Shown here: positions 1 to 8,632 of the stretch, one piece after another
Numbering within the stretch: position 1 is the first letter of the stretch
Layout: each line of letters begins with the position of its first letter
Assembly (NCBI GenBank): GCA_945874225.1
Contig: CAMCFT010000008.1
Location: 66,772 to 130,771 of the forward strand
Direction: 5' to 3'
Length of the DNA stretch: 64,000 nucleotides
Source of the DNA: Flavobacterium psychrophilum
GTDB lineage: Bacteria > Bacteroidota > Bacteroidia > Flavobacteriales > Flavobacteriaceae
Position numbers and translations under genes: made by a program
Notes under the pieces: generated by a model
The model's input: the letters and a program-made list of their open reading frames with translations, nothing else
Databases searched by the model: none
What the model was told of the DNA's origin: nothing

Positions 1-1
1 G

Positions 2-133
2 GCTAGTTTACTACAAAAATTAAGTAATCTAACTAATATTCCAGAAAGAGAAATACTTGAGAATCGTAAAAATCCAGATGACAAAAGGATTAAAGAAATT
101 AAAATTTCTCCATCATTTTTAAGAAAAAAATAA
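2..133 (+). CDS. 3' end of an unidentified gene (partial)
   Basis: An open frame entering from the left edge encodes 43 residues ending SPSFLRKK and a TAA stop. It is rich in Lys, Asn and Ile, with no recognisable motif. Whether it is the tail of a real protein cannot be proved from 43 residues. It runs plus-strand, opposite to the next gene, and the REP element at 181-332 follows its stop. I do not recognise the family. Confidence 0.45.
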   Translation, partial: ASLLQKLSNLTNIPEREILENRKNPDDKRIKEIKISPSFLRKK

Positions 134-180
134 ATTCAAAAAAACTACTCCAAAATAAATCTCTTTACCTCTTCTTCAGG

Positions 181-332
181 CTCCGCAAAGTCTCTGACTT
201 TGAGGATGCGATAAAAGGTCTCTGACCTTTCTGCTTATTTGCCAACTCCAATTCGATTTTTAAGATTGAAATCAACTTATATTCAGTCAAAGACTAAAAA
301 ACACTTCCTCAAAGTCAGAGACTTTGCGGAGC
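181..332. repeat. REP-pair element without a transposase gene (MITE/REPIN-like)
   Basis: The left end (181-230) holds two small palindromes, CAAAGTC-tct-GACTTTG and AAAGGTC-t-CTGACCTTT-like. The right end (306-332) is an inverted copy of the first. The same two ends, in the same order and spacing from the edges, bracket the RAYT transposase gene at 1229-1950, so this looks like an empty or internally deleted copy. The roughly 75 bp core between the ends (231-305) carries no gene. Confidence 0.7.
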
Positions 333-371
333 GAGAAATCTGTGAAAATCTATATCGAAAAACCAAATTAT

Positions 372-1175
372 TTAAGCCAAAATAAATCTCTTTACCACCT
401 CAGCAACACCGTGATTATTGTTTGAAGCTACAATAACATCACCAAATTCTCTTAATTCAGCATCTACATTATCAACCCAAACACCTAATCCTGCATATTG
501 TATCATTGTTAAATCATTTCCGGCATTTCCAATTGCGATAATTTCACTTTGATGAATATTTAGTTTTTTGGCTAAAATTTGAATGGCTGCTCCTTTATCA
601 ATTCCGTTTGGTGCTGCTTCTAAGAAAAAAGGCTTCGACATACAAACACTCAAATCGGGCATTGCAATTTTTAGCAAAGGCTCAACAGTTTTAAGATAGC
701 TTGGCTCTTCCAATAAAAGACATTTTACCGCCGAAGTCGTAACTGCTTCTTTAAAATTGGGAACAATCACAAGTTCTAAACCTGTGATGTCTCTTTCTAT
801 ATTAATATATTCTGAATTACTTTCGCTGATAATTTTCCCGTCTAAATAGGTAGTAATATGCGTGTTGTTTTGCTGACTAAAATCATACAGAGAATGAATT
901 TGTTCTTTGGTCAGCATTTGCTCAAAAATAATCTCATCAGCTTTTAGGTCAGTAATTGTAGAACCATTAAATGAAATCATATACGAATTATTGATATCAC
1001 ATTGCAATTCTTTGGCATACGCTAACATTGCCGAGGTTGGTCTTCCTGAAGCTAAAACTACATAAACACCCATCTCCTGTGCTTTCAAAAGCATTTCCTT
1101 ATTCTCACTAGATATTTCGTGGTCATCGGTCAACAAGGTGTCGTCCATATCTACCACTAGCATTTTATATTTCAT
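372..1175 (-). CDS. Cof-type HAD-IIB family hydrolase (sugar-phosphate phosphatase-like)
   Basis: A 267-residue protein of usual length for the Cof/YidA branch of the haloacid dehalogenase superfamily. Motif I is DMDDT with nucleophile Asp9 and acid/base Asp11; Lys194 fits motif III; GNAGND at 216-221 is the Mg-binding motif IV. The cap between residues about 85 and 190 is the C2B type. Members dephosphorylate sugar phosphates, nucleotides or FMN in the cytoplasm; the substrate cannot be read from sequence. It stands alone between two REP-type elements and shows no obvious operon partner. Confidence 0.88.
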   Translation of the reverse strand: MKYKMLVVDMDDTLLTDDHEISSENKEMLLKAQEMGVYVVLASGRPTSAMLAYAKELQCDINNSYMISFNGSTITDLKADEIIFEQMLTKEQIHSLYDFSQQNNTHITTYLDGKIISESNSEYINIERDITGLELVIVPNFKEAVTTSAVKCLLLEEPSYLKTVEPLLKIAMPDLSVCMSKPFFLEAAPNGIDKGAAIQILAKKLNIHQSEIIAIGNAGNDLTMIQYAGLGVWVDNVDAELREFGDVIVASNNNHGVAEVVKRFILA

Positions 1176-1228
1176 TATTTATTTTATTTAAAAATTTACT
1201 CCGCAAAGCATCATCAAAAAAACCCTCG

Positions 1229-1950
1229 CTCCGCAAAGTCTCCGACTTTGAGGATGTGATAAAAGGTCTCTGACCTTTACCAATTGTAAATAGTACTAAT
1301 CGACTGTGGTCTCAAAACATCGATTACTGGATTATCTACTTTTGTAATTGCTATTAGTCCATTATCGTCAACATAATTGGAAGCACTGGAATAAATATAA
1401 TGAGAAGCTTTTGCAACAATTCCTGCACAAACAGGATTCAAATGAATGTAATCTAATTTCGACCAAAAGAATTGTTCTGAAAAGATTTCTTCGGGATGAT
1501 TTCCATATTGCCAAAACTGATATTTTTCATTTCGGCTATGACTTTTGCAAGCAAATTCAAAACGTTTTAGCATCCAATCGGGTCTGCTTTCTGGTTCTGT
1601 TTCAATTTTATTCAAAATACTAGTAGCTGTAAACTTCTTGAAATCCCAAATCAAATCAGATAGTTTACTATTTTCAGATTGGATAATCAAATGGATGTGA
1701 TTGGACATTATAACATAGCCATACAAAATCATTCCTTTGTTTTTGATGCAAAAATCCAGACTTTCTATAATGCAATCTTTATATAATTTTCTGGAAAAAA
1801 CATCTACCCAATCTACAACCGTTGCTGTTATAAAATGTGCTTTTGATTGATCCTGAATTAGGAATCCTTCTTTATCTTTCATTTTCTTTTTTTGAAATGT
1901 ACAGTCGGAGACTGAAAAACACATCCTCAAAGTCGGAGACTTTGCGGAGC
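1229..1950 (-). mobile_element. REP-RAYT element (transposase gene with flanking REP palindromes)
   Basis: Inverted REP ends at 1229-1278 and 1924-1950 enclose a single-strand-type transposase gene at 1277-1882. The left end again carries both the CAAAGTC/GACTTTG and the AAAGGTC/GACCTTT palindrome. The transposase stop codon lies at the inner edge of the left end. A stray half REP (CTCCGCAAAG) at 1199-1208 lies just outside. RAYT proteins are known to act on REP hairpins, so these ends are the likely substrates. Confidence 0.75.
1277..1882 (-). CDS. REP-associated tyrosine transposase (RAYT, Y1/IS200-like)
   Basis: The product has 201 residues from the chosen start at 1882. A longer frame to 1930 exists, but its first 16 residues are encoded by the spacer and edge of the right REP, so they are unlikely to be protein. 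The HUH metal-binding motif is in SNHIHLI (His62, His64) and the RAYT signature YIHLNPVCAG begins at Tyr145. Members nick and rejoin single-stranded DNA at REP hairpins and are usually single-copy domesticated genes rather than free insertion sequences. The matching REP ends on both sides support this function here. Confidence 0.87.
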   Translation of the reverse strand: MKDKEGFLIQDQSKAHFITATVVDWVDVFSRKLYKDCIIESLDFCIKNKGMILYGYVIMSNHIHLIIQSENSKLSDLIWDFKKFTATSILNKIETEPESRPDWMLKRFEFACKSHSRNEKYQFWQYGNHPEEIFSEQFFWSKLDYIHLNPVCAGIVAKASHYIYSSASNYVDDNGLIAITKVDNPVIDVLRPQSISTIYNW

Positions 1951-1969
1951 AGTTTATAAAAATTTAATT

Positions 1970-2185
1970 TTAAATACTCAACCTAAACTCTTCAATCACA
2001 GGATTGGCTTTTGAAAAATCAGTTTCCTGAATAAATAATTCTACTGGTTTAGTATTATTTATACTAGGTAAAACATTCGATTGATTATTGTTTCTAATAA
2101 CGGTGGTTATACCTATTTCTTCGATTCTTTCCTGTAAAGCCAATGCCAAAATTTCACTTCCTGAAAACACTTTCATTAATCCCAT
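1970..2185 (-). CDS. DUF2007 domain protein (putative signal-transducing protein)
   Basis: A 71-residue protein with the small ferredoxin-like fold pattern of DUF2007: a first strand MKVFSGSE, a helix ending LQERIEEIGI, then VELFIQE and a final helix. Alternative start Met4 is possible. The family is often annotated as a putative signal-transducing protein with no proven function. It lies 17 nt downstream of the DEAD-box gene, on the same strand, so the two are probably co-transcribed. Confidence 0.75.
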   Translation of the reverse strand: MGLMKVFSGSEILALALQERIEEIGITTVIRNNNQSNVLPSINNTKPVELFIQETDFSKANPVIEEFRLSI

Positions 2186-2202
2186 TTTTTTATTTTTTTT
2201 TA

Positions 2203-2853
2203 TTATTCTTCTATTTCTTCTTCATCTTCTAAATCTTCCTCTTCTTCAAAATCGAATTCAAACGGTTCAACGAGCATTTTCTCAGCAAGGATTTCGATTC
2301 GCTCTGTAAATTCTTCTGAAAAAATTATGCGTTGGGTTTTGTTGATACTATTCGAAATACGCATAATCCGGGTTTCGTGACGCAGTTTCAAAATTGGATC
2401 AGCATCGTCTAGAATAAACATTTTCAATCGGTTTACATTGTAACCCGCCGTGGTAAACATTTCGCTCAATTTAAACGGAGTACCAATCAAAACGTCAATT
2501 CCAGTTGAAATGTAATTCTTGTCATATTCCATATCGCCTTTGTCGTGAACTCCATACACGCGCAAATCAGTATATTTTCCATACTTTTCGAAAAGTTCTT
2601 CCATTTCCAAAACCTTTGTTTTGTCTTCCACAATAATCAGAGCTCGAGGTGATTCTTCTCCTTCTCCTTTTAATTGTTGAATAACATTCAACACAATAGT
2701 GGTTGATTTTCCGCTTCCTTTGGGAGCAATAATAATACAATCAGCGCCACTTTTCAGGGTCGAAAATGTTTCTTGTTGCATTTCATTGGCTTCGGTCAAG
2801 CCGTTTTCGATGAGTGCTTGTTGAAGATTTTCGTTTATTTTTTTTAGTTTCAT
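2203..2853 (-). CDS. single-domain DEAD-box-like ATPase with DDAD Walker B
   Basis: A 216-residue protein covering only the first RecA domain of a DEAD-box helicase. Walker A is APKGSGKST (43-51), motif Ib GTP is at 124-126 and motif II reads DDAD (149-152) instead of DEAD. The usual SAT motif III is not recognisable, reading SEEF in that region. There is no second RecA domain; the protein ends in a strongly acidic tail of Glu and Asp. Without domain 2 it should not unwind RNA alone; it may bind nucleotide or act as a partner. It is intact, not obviously a fragment: the start, stop and neighbours are regular. Confidence 0.8.
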   Translation of the reverse strand: MKLKKINENLQQALIENGLTEANEMQQETFSTLKSGADCIIIAPKGSGKSTTIVLNVIQQLKGEGEESPRALIIVEDKTKVLEMEELFEKYGKYTDLRVYGVHDKGDMEYDKNYISTGIDVLIGTPFKLSEMFTTAGYNVNRLKMFILDDADPILKLRHETRIMRISNSINKTQRIIFSEEFTERIEILAEKMLVEPFEFDFEEEEDLEDEEEIEE

Positions 2854-2949
2854 CTTTTAAGATTGAAAGATTAAAAAATTTAATGATTGAAAGACTGAAT
2901 ACTCAAATCGAATCTTTAAATGTTTAAATTTTAATTCTTTAAATTAATT

Positions 2950-4113
2950 TTATTTGCTTGCAAACATCTTAACATCATTTTCGGAAATCTCGTTTCCGCC
3001 AAGAATGATTAATCGTTCCACCACGTTTCGTAATTCGCGAATGTTTCCAGTCCAATCGTATTCCTGCAATAATTTGATAGCCTTCGGTGAAAATTCTTTT
3101 ACAGTATTTCCTTGTTCGGAAGCAATTTTTTCAGCAAAATGCGAAATCAACAACGGAATATCGTCTCTTCTTTCGTTAAGCGAAGGAACGTTAATCAGAA
3201 TTACCGCTAGACGATGGTACAAATCCTCACGGAACCGACCTTCGGCAATTTCTTTTTTCAAGTCTTTGTTGGTTGCCGCAACAACCCGAACATCAACTTT
3301 AATGTCTTTGTCAGCACCCACTCTGGTAATTATATTTTCCTGCAAAGCACGCAACACTTTGGCTTGAGCCGAAAGACTCATATCGCCAATTTCATCTAGA
3401 AAAATGGTTCCTTTATCTGCCGCTTCAAATTTTCCGGCACGGTCTTTCACCGCCGAGGTAAAAGCTCCTTTCACGTGACCAAACAATTCGCTTTCTATCA
3501 ATTCGCTTGGAATGGCGGCACAATTCACTTCGATTAATGGAAAATTAGCTCTTTGGCTTTTTTCATGCAATTGATGAGCAACGAGTTCTTTTCCGGTTCC
3601 GTTTGGTCCCGTGATTAAAACTCTGGCTTCGGTTTGGGCTACTTTATCAATCATCAATTTGATGTGGTTGATAGGTTCGCTCTCGCCAATCATTTCGTAA
3701 TTCTTGCTGACCTTTTTCTTTAGAATTTTGTTCTCAACCACAAGTTGTTTTTTGTCCAATGCATTGCGAACGGTATTCAATAACCGATTCAAATCTGGCG
3801 GTTTCGAGATATAATCAAAAGCGCCCAAACGCATTGTTTGGATAGCAGTTTCCATATCGCCATGACCTGAAATCATTACCATTGGGATTTCCGGTTTAAT
3901 TTTTTTGACCGCTTCAAGCACTTCGACACCGTCCATTTTGGGCATTTTGATATCGCACAAAACAAGATCGTAGTCGTTATTTTTTATTTTTTCGAGTCCA
4001 GCAAGACCATCTTCAGCATCTTCAACCTGATACGTGTCATTCTCTTCGGAAAGTATTTTTGTGAGTACTCTTCGAATAGCGGCTTCGTCTTCTATGATTA
4101 GTATTTTTGACAT
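2950..4113 (-). CDS. sigma-54-interacting response regulator (NtrC family) lacking a HTH
   Basis: Product of 387 residues from Met at 4113; a frame 12 codons longer starts in a dispersed repeat and is not preferred. A receiver domain (about 1-120) has phospho-acceptor Asp54 and Lys104. The AAA+ domain has Walker A GPNGTGKE (169-176), Walker B TIFLDEIG (236-243) and the sigma-54 contact loop reading GAFTSA (216-221) instead of GAFTGA. The protein stops right after the AAA+ C-domain; the Fis-type DNA-binding helix-turn-helix is absent. It should activate sigma-54 RNA polymerase, perhaps from solution. No sensor kinase gene is adjacent. Confidence 0.9.
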   Translation of the reverse strand: MSKILIIEDEAAIRRVLTKILSEENDTYQVEDAEDGLAGLEKIKNNDYDLVLCDIKMPKMDGVEVLEAVKKIKPEIPMVMISGHGDMETAIQTMRLGAFDYISKPPDLNRLLNTVRNALDKKQLVVENKILKKKVSKNYEMIGESEPINHIKLMIDKVAQTEARVLITGPNGTGKELVAHQLHEKSQRANFPLIEVNCAAIPSELIESELFGHVKGAFTSAVKDRAGKFEAADKGTIFLDEIGDMSLSAQAKVLRALQENIITRVGADKDIKVDVRVVAATNKDLKKEIAEGRFREDLYHRLAVILINVPSLNERRDDIPLLISHFAEKIASEQGNTVKEFSPKAIKLLQEYDWTGNIRELRNVVERLIILGGNEISENDVKMFASK

Positions 4114-4196
4114 AATATTATTTTTTTTGCCACGAAGGCACAAAGTCACAAAGTTTTTTATTTCGTAATTAAGAAGTAAGTTATTAAAAACCTACT

Positions 4197-4287
4197 GCCC
4201 TAGCCCTGATGGAAGCGGCATCCCACGCTGTCATTGCGAGGCACGAAGCAATCAGCGTGGATATAGCGTACAGCAGGAAATAGCTCC
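4197..4287. repeat. dispersed 91-bp repeat, copy A
   Basis: Conserved ends GCCCTAGCCCTGATGG and GGAAATAGCTCC enclose a core with a CACGCTG/CAGCGTG palindrome. A second copy in opposite orientation lies at 17761-17853. A separate short repeat (TTCGACTGCGCTCAGGATG) follows at 4292-4312. The gap also has GCCACGAAGGCACAAAGTC at 4129-4147, related to the repeats near 51 kb. Confidence 0.75.
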
Positions 4288-4313
4288 TTCCTTCGACTGC
4301 GCTCAGGATGACG

Positions 4314-5630
4314 TTAATATTTTAACCATTTATATAATTCTTTCCAAGTTGGTTTTTTGCCGTACATTAATATTCCCACTCGGTATATTTTTGCGGCAAA
4401 CCAAACTACAAAAAAGAAGGTTCCGAAAAGTAAACTGATAGAAATAGCAAGTTGCCACCAAGGCACACCAAACGGAATTCGCATCAGCATCACGATGGGT
4501 GACGTAAGCGGAATCATTGAAAATACTGTAGCAATTGTCCCGTGCGGATCGTTGATGACAGTAAAAAAACCTATGTAAACGGCTAAAATTAATGGCATAA
4601 TTATAGGCAAAAGAAACTGTTGCGAATCGGTTTCGTTGTCGACTGCAGCTCCAATGGAAGCATAGAATGAACTATATAAAAAGTAACCTCCTATGAAATA
4701 AATCACAAAACTTATAAGGATGGTCGCGATAGGCAATCCCCATAATTCCTTGATGTACATTTGTGCGGTTCCGGCAAATTCCTGATGGGCATTTTGTATT
4801 ATTGTGGGAGGAATTTTCGCTGCAGGACTGGCATCGATTCCTAAAAAAGCTGAAGCAGCAACCATTAAGGTCATACCGATGATGGCCCAAATAAAGAATT
4901 GCAGTAATCCTGCCAATGAAGTTCCAATGATTTTTCCCATCATCAATTGGAATGGTTTAACTGAGGAAATGATGATTTCGACAATGCGATTTGTTTTTTC
5001 TTCGATAACGCTGCGCATTACCATATTGCCGTAAATAATGATAAACATCATAATGAGATAACCGAATGCTCCTCCAATGGCAATCTTAATTTCGTTGAGT
5101 CCTTTCAAACTTTCTTCACCGGAAGCTTTGGCTAAACTTATATTGACTTTGGCTTCGGCATTTTTTATGGCCAAGGTATCCAATTTGGCTTTTTCAAAAT
5201 TGTCTTGGGTGAGTTTTTTCGAAATTACATCCTGAACATTTTCAACAAATGAAATACTTGGACTTTCGTTAGAAATGAACTGGATTTTATTTTCCAAATC
5301 CTTGTAGTTAGTCACTTTTGGAATATAAAGCAAACCTTCGTAACTCTCCTTTGTGATACTGTCTTTGAGTGATTTTACATCAATTGATGACAAATCTTGG
5401 TAAATATATTCGGCATCCTTGCTATTCAAAGCTTTGAATTCATTAGCAAACAAACCATTTTCATCGTGAATGACAATTTTTTTGGTATCTGCTTTCATAG
5501 AGCTTAGATAGCCAACAAAAACGGCTATTCCCACAAAAAGCAATGGACTTAAAAAAGTCATTACTATGAATGATTTATTGCGGACTTTGGCAATAAATTC
5601 TCTTTTTATTATTAGTGAAATGATGCTCAT
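4314..5630 (-). CDS. ABC transporter permease, ABC-2 / NatB type
   Basis: A 438-residue membrane protein. One membrane segment near residues 23-44 is followed by a large extracytoplasmic domain to about residue 180, then five or so further segments with charged loops. This topology and the KREFIAKVRNKSF start are typical of NatB/ABC2_membrane_3 permeases. The partner ATPase is encoded immediately upstream at 5745-6668, separated by a palindromic repeat. Substrate unknown; NatAB relatives export Na+ or small toxic molecules. Confidence 0.88.
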   Translation of the reverse strand: MSIISLIIKREFIAKVRNKSFIVMTFLSPLLFVGIAVFVGYLSSMKADTKKIVIHDENGLFANEFKALNSKDAEYIYQDLSSIDVKSLKDSITKESYEGLLYIPKVTNYKDLENKIQFISNESPSISFVENVQDVISKKLTQDNFEKAKLDTLAIKNAEAKVNISLAKASGEESLKGLNEIKIAIGGAFGYLIMMFIIIYGNMVMRSVIEEKTNRIVEIIISSVKPFQLMMGKIIGTSLAGLLQFFIWAIIGMTLMVAASAFLGIDASPAAKIPPTIIQNAHQEFAGTAQMYIKELWGLPIATILISFVIYFIGGYFLYSSFYASIGAAVDNETDSQQFLLPIIMPLILAVYIGFFTVINDPHGTIATVFSMIPLTSPIVMLMRIPFGVPWWQLAISISLLFGTFFFVVWFAAKIYRVGILMYGKKPTWKELYKWLKY

Positions 5631-5637
5631 AAATAAA

Positions 5638-5753
5638 GCCCCCTATCCCCCAAAGGGGGAATTCCTATTAGGGTAAATAGGGTTTAAAATAATTATTATT
5701 TAATTACAATTTCTCGGTTTATCTCTTTGTCCCCCCTTTGGGGGCTAGGGGGC
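5638..5753. repeat. 116-bp MITE-like element with terminal inverted repeats
   Basis: The left end GCCCCCTATCCCCCAAAGGG and the right end (5731-5753) are near-perfect inverted copies over about 22 bp; each is itself palindromic around CCCAAAGGG. The core is AT-rich and codes for nothing. The right end overlaps the end of the upstream ATPase gene: its TAG stop and last residues (SAP) come from the repeat. Confidence 0.75.
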
Positions 5754-6668
5754 ACTAACTGCTTGAATGAAAATATCGGTCACACTAGGGATTTTCTCCA
5801 TAAAATGGGTTACTTGTCCTCTTTGCACAAGAACATTTAATAATTCATTTGGAGTTGCATTTCCCAGTTGGATTTCGAGTTTTAATTCATTGTTTAATGA
5901 TTTAAAATTCGTCTGACCCACTTTGAATTTCTGAGTAATATCATACATTAAACCTTCAACATTATCAGATAAAATCCCAACTTCAAAACTATTGGTTCTG
6001 AATTTTCGTTTCACATCGTCTAATCTTCCTTCGATGAGTTTGTTCGATTTATGAATTAAGGCTATATGGTCACACAATTCTTCAACGCTTTCCATCCTAT
6101 GTGTAGAGAAAATTATGGTAGAACCCTGATTTCTCAATTCCAGAATTTCGTCTTTAATTACATTTGCATTTACAGGATCAAAACCGGAAAAAGGTTCATC
6201 AAAAATCAATAATTTCGGCTTGTGCAAAACGCAAACCACAAACTGAACTTTTTGTGCCATTCCTTTAGAAAGCTCTTGGATTTTTCTGTTCCACCAACCT
6301 TGAATTCCCAGTCTTTCGAACCAATATTCAAGTTGTTTTTTGGCTTCTGAATGTGAAAGTCCTTTCATTTGTGCCAAATACAGACATTGCTCTCCCACTT
6401 TCATAGTTTTATACAAACCACGCTCTTCAGGTAAATATCCTATTTGTTGAATATGTTTTGGACTTAGCCTCTCGCCGTCGAGTATAATTTCGCCACTATC
6501 TGGCATTGTAATTTGATTGATAATACGGATAAGTGATGTTTTTCCGGCACCATTTGGACCTAAAAGCCCATAAATACTACCTTTGGGAACGGTAAGAGAA
6601 ACTTCATTAAGGGCAACGTAATCACCGTATTTCTTGACAACATTTTTTACTTCAAGTATATTACTCAT
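5745..6668 (-). CDS. ABC transporter ATP-binding protein, NatA type
   Basis: A 307-residue ATPase with Walker A GPNGAGKTS near residue 38, signature LSKGMAQKVQ near 133-142, Walker B LLIFDEPFSG near 153-162 and the H-loop STHRME. The about 80-residue C-terminal extension is usual for DrrA/NatA-type subunits of ABC-2 exporters. It precedes its permease gene in the transcript. The extreme C-terminus is supplied by the palindromic element at 5638-5753, so the original end may have been slightly different. Confidence 0.9.
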   Translation of the reverse strand: MSNILEVKNVVKKYGDYVALNEVSLTVPKGSIYGLLGPNGAGKTSLIRIINQITMPDSGEIILDGERLSPKHIQQIGYLPEERGLYKTMKVGEQCLYLAQMKGLSHSEAKKQLEYWFERLGIQGWWNRKIQELSKGMAQKVQFVVCVLHKPKLLIFDEPFSGFDPVNANVIKDEILELRNQGSTIIFSTHRMESVEELCDHIALIHKSNKLIEGRLDDVKRKFRTNSFEVGILSDNVEGLMYDITQKFKVGQTNFKSLNNELKLEIQLGNATPNELLNVLVQRGQVTHFMEKIPSVTDIFIQAVSAP

Positions 6669-6759
6669 ACTGATTTTTTGATTTTATTTCGTCTGCCTGC
6701 CTATCGGCCTCGGGTTTGTAAAAATAGAAAAATAGTGCTAATAAGGTGTTAAATAAAAC

Positions 6760-6792
6760 AAAAAAACCCACCCTTGTTTTCACAAGGATGGG
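6760..6792 (-). terminator. intrinsic terminator after grpE-dnaJ
   Basis: On the minus strand a 10-bp stem (CCCATCCTTG with CAAGGGTGGG, one mismatch) and a 6-nt loop are followed by seven Ts. It lies 22 nt after the dnaJ stop. Confidence 0.8.
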
Positions 6793-6813
6793 AAAAATTC
6801 ACATAATTAAAAA

Positions 6814-7932
6814 TTATGAGAACATATCTTTAACTTTTTCAAAAAAGGACTTATCACTTTTTTCAGGATTTGGAATAAAATTCTCGTTTTCGAGATTGCT
6901 TTCAAAAAACTGTTTTTGTTCTTTATTTAACGTTTTTGGAGTCCACACATTCACATGAACTAACAAATCTCCGTTACCATATCCGTTGATGTTTGGAATT
7001 CCTTTTCCTTTTAATCTCAGGATTTTTCCGGACTGAATTCCTTCTTCTAGTTTTATTCTCACTTTTCCGTTGATGGCTTCAATATCTTTTGATATTCCAA
7101 GAACCGCTTCAGAGAAGCTGATGTACAAATCAAAATGTAAATTTTCGCCTTCACGTTTCAGAAATTCGTGTTCAATTTCTTCGATAGCAACAATTAAATC
7201 ACCAGGAACACTGTTTCCAGGAGCATCATTCCCTTTATTGGAAACTTTCAATTGCATTCCGTCAACTACACCTGCAGGGATTTTTATAGCTACAGTTTCA
7301 TCTTCCAGAATCATTCCTTGAGAATCTGCTTCCGAAGGTTTTTTGTCTAATATTTGACCTGAACCTCCACAAGTTGGACACGTTGATGCGGATTGCATTC
7401 GTCCCAAAATCGTATTGGTCACTCGCATTACTTGCCCTTGACCATTACAGGTCGAACAGGTTTTATAGGATACTCCTGGAGCTTGAACTTTACGTTTTAC
7501 TTTTACTTTTTTCTCAACTCCGTTTGCAATTTCCTCAAGAGTAAGTTTTACTTTGATACGAAGGTTGCTTCCTTTTACGCGACGAGAACCTCCGCCTCCG
7601 CCTCCAAAACCTCCGCCTCCGCCAAAAGCGCTTCCGAAAATATCTCCAAACTGACTAAAAATATCATCCATATTCATATGACCACCTCCGCCATAACCAC
7701 CACCTCCATTGTCAAAAGCTTGATGACCATATTGATCATATTTGGCTTTTTTATTTGGATCACTAAGCACTTCATAAGCTTCAGCAGCTAATTTGAATTT
7801 TTCCTCCGCAGCCGCATTCCCAGGATTTTTGTCAGGGTGAAACTCTAACGCTTTTTTTCTGTACGCTTTTTTTATTTCGGCAGCATCGGCATTTTTGGTA
7901 ATACCAAGTATTTCGTAAAAATCTTTTTTCAT
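6814..7932 (-). CDS. dnaJ: chaperone DnaJ (Hsp40) with a reduced zinc-finger domain
   Basis: Product of 372 residues from Met at 7932; upstream codons to 7983 come from a dispersed repeat and are rejected. The J domain has HPD at 32-34. A Gly-rich stretch spans about 75-116 (GGGGG runs), followed by the client-binding C-terminal domains. Canonical DnaJ has four CxxCxGxG motifs; only two are present, CSTCNGQG (159-166) and CPTCGGSG (185-192), in the positions of the central pair. The outer two are replaced by VQAPGVSY and DKKPSEAD. It stimulates DnaK ATPase; grpE is directly upstream in the same transcript. Confidence 0.95.
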   Translation of the reverse strand: MKKDFYEILGITKNADAAEIKKAYRKKALEFHPDKNPGNAAAEEKFKLAAEAYEVLSDPNKKAKYDQYGHQAFDNGGGGYGGGGHMNMDDIFSQFGDIFGSAFGGGGGFGGGGGGSRRVKGSNLRIKVKLTLEEIANGVEKKVKVKRKVQAPGVSYKTCSTCNGQGQVMRVTNTILGRMQSASTCPTCGGSGQILDKKPSEADSQGMILEDETVAIKIPAGVVDGMQLKVSNKGNDAPGNSVPGDLIVAIEEIEHEFLKREGENLHFDLYISFSEAVLGISKDIEAINGKVRIKLEEGIQSGKILRLKGKGIPNINGYGNGDLLVHVNVWTPKTLNKEQKQFFESNLENENFIPNPEKSDKSFFEKVKDMFS

Positions 7933-8010
7933 TTTATAATTTAGGATTTGCCCTTCGTCTCTCAACTTCGCTCGAGATGACACGCTCAGGGTGACATTGT
8001 GATTTAGGAA

Positions 8011-8610
8011 TTAATTTCCAATTACAACCTTTGGAAAACGAATAATTTTGTCGCCCAATTTGTATCCTTTTTCTATTACATCAACAATTTTCCCTTTCAT
8101 CTTAGGAGATGAAGCTGGGATTTGAGTAATTGCTTCGGCAAAATCAGCATCAAAAGCGTCTCCTGCTTTTATTTCAACTTCTTCTAAACCTTTCGAAACT
8201 AAAGTATTTTTTAATTTTTCCTGAATGAGTTCTACACCCTGAATTAAGATGTTATCATCTGTCTTTTTAATCTCAGCTAACGCTCTGTCAAAATCATCCA
8301 TAACAGGAAGCATAGCAAGCAATACTTCTTGGTTTGCAGTTTTAAACAACTCGATACGTTCCCTTGCAGTTCTTCGCTTGTAATTTTCAAACTCGGCAAA
8401 TAATCGCAGGAATTTGTCTTTTTCGGAGGCTAAATCTTGAGTTAATTGCTCTTCTCTAGATATTTCCTCTACTCGTTCTTCGATTGTTGCGTCTAAGGCA
8501 TCGGAATTAATTTCATTGTTTTCAATTGGAGTTTGATCAACAATTTCGTCGTTTAGCGTGTTTTCAGTCGTCATTCTTGTATTATTTTTAAAAAAATTCT
8601 TAAACTTCAT
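8011..8610 (-). CDS. grpE: nucleotide exchange factor GrpE
   Basis: A 199-residue cofactor that releases ADP from DnaK. An acidic disordered N-terminus is followed by a long coiled-coil helix (about 50-110, with the AEFENYKRRTARERIE signature) and the small beta domain ending VIEKGYKLGDKIIRFPKVVIG. A second start 12 codons in (MTTEN) is also possible. The 78-nt gap to dnaJ contains the short repeat CTCGAGATGACACGCTCAGG, so the operon was split by a repeat but has no visible terminator between the genes. Confidence 0.95.
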   Translation of the reverse strand: MKFKNFFKNNTRMTTENTLNDEIVDQTPIENNEINSDALDATIEERVEEISREEQLTQDLASEKDKFLRLFAEFENYKRRTARERIELFKTANQEVLLAMLPVMDDFDRALAEIKKTDDNILIQGVELIQEKLKNTLVSKGLEEVEIKAGDAFDADFAEAITQIPASSPKMKGKIVDVIEKGYKLGDKIIRFPKVVIGN

Positions 8611-8632
8611 TTTTATTCTTTTCTATTGATTG

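Noticed and set aside
1277..1930. Longer RAYT start at 1930
   Set aside because: The extra 16 codons lie in the right REP end; the Met at 1882 starts the conserved region.
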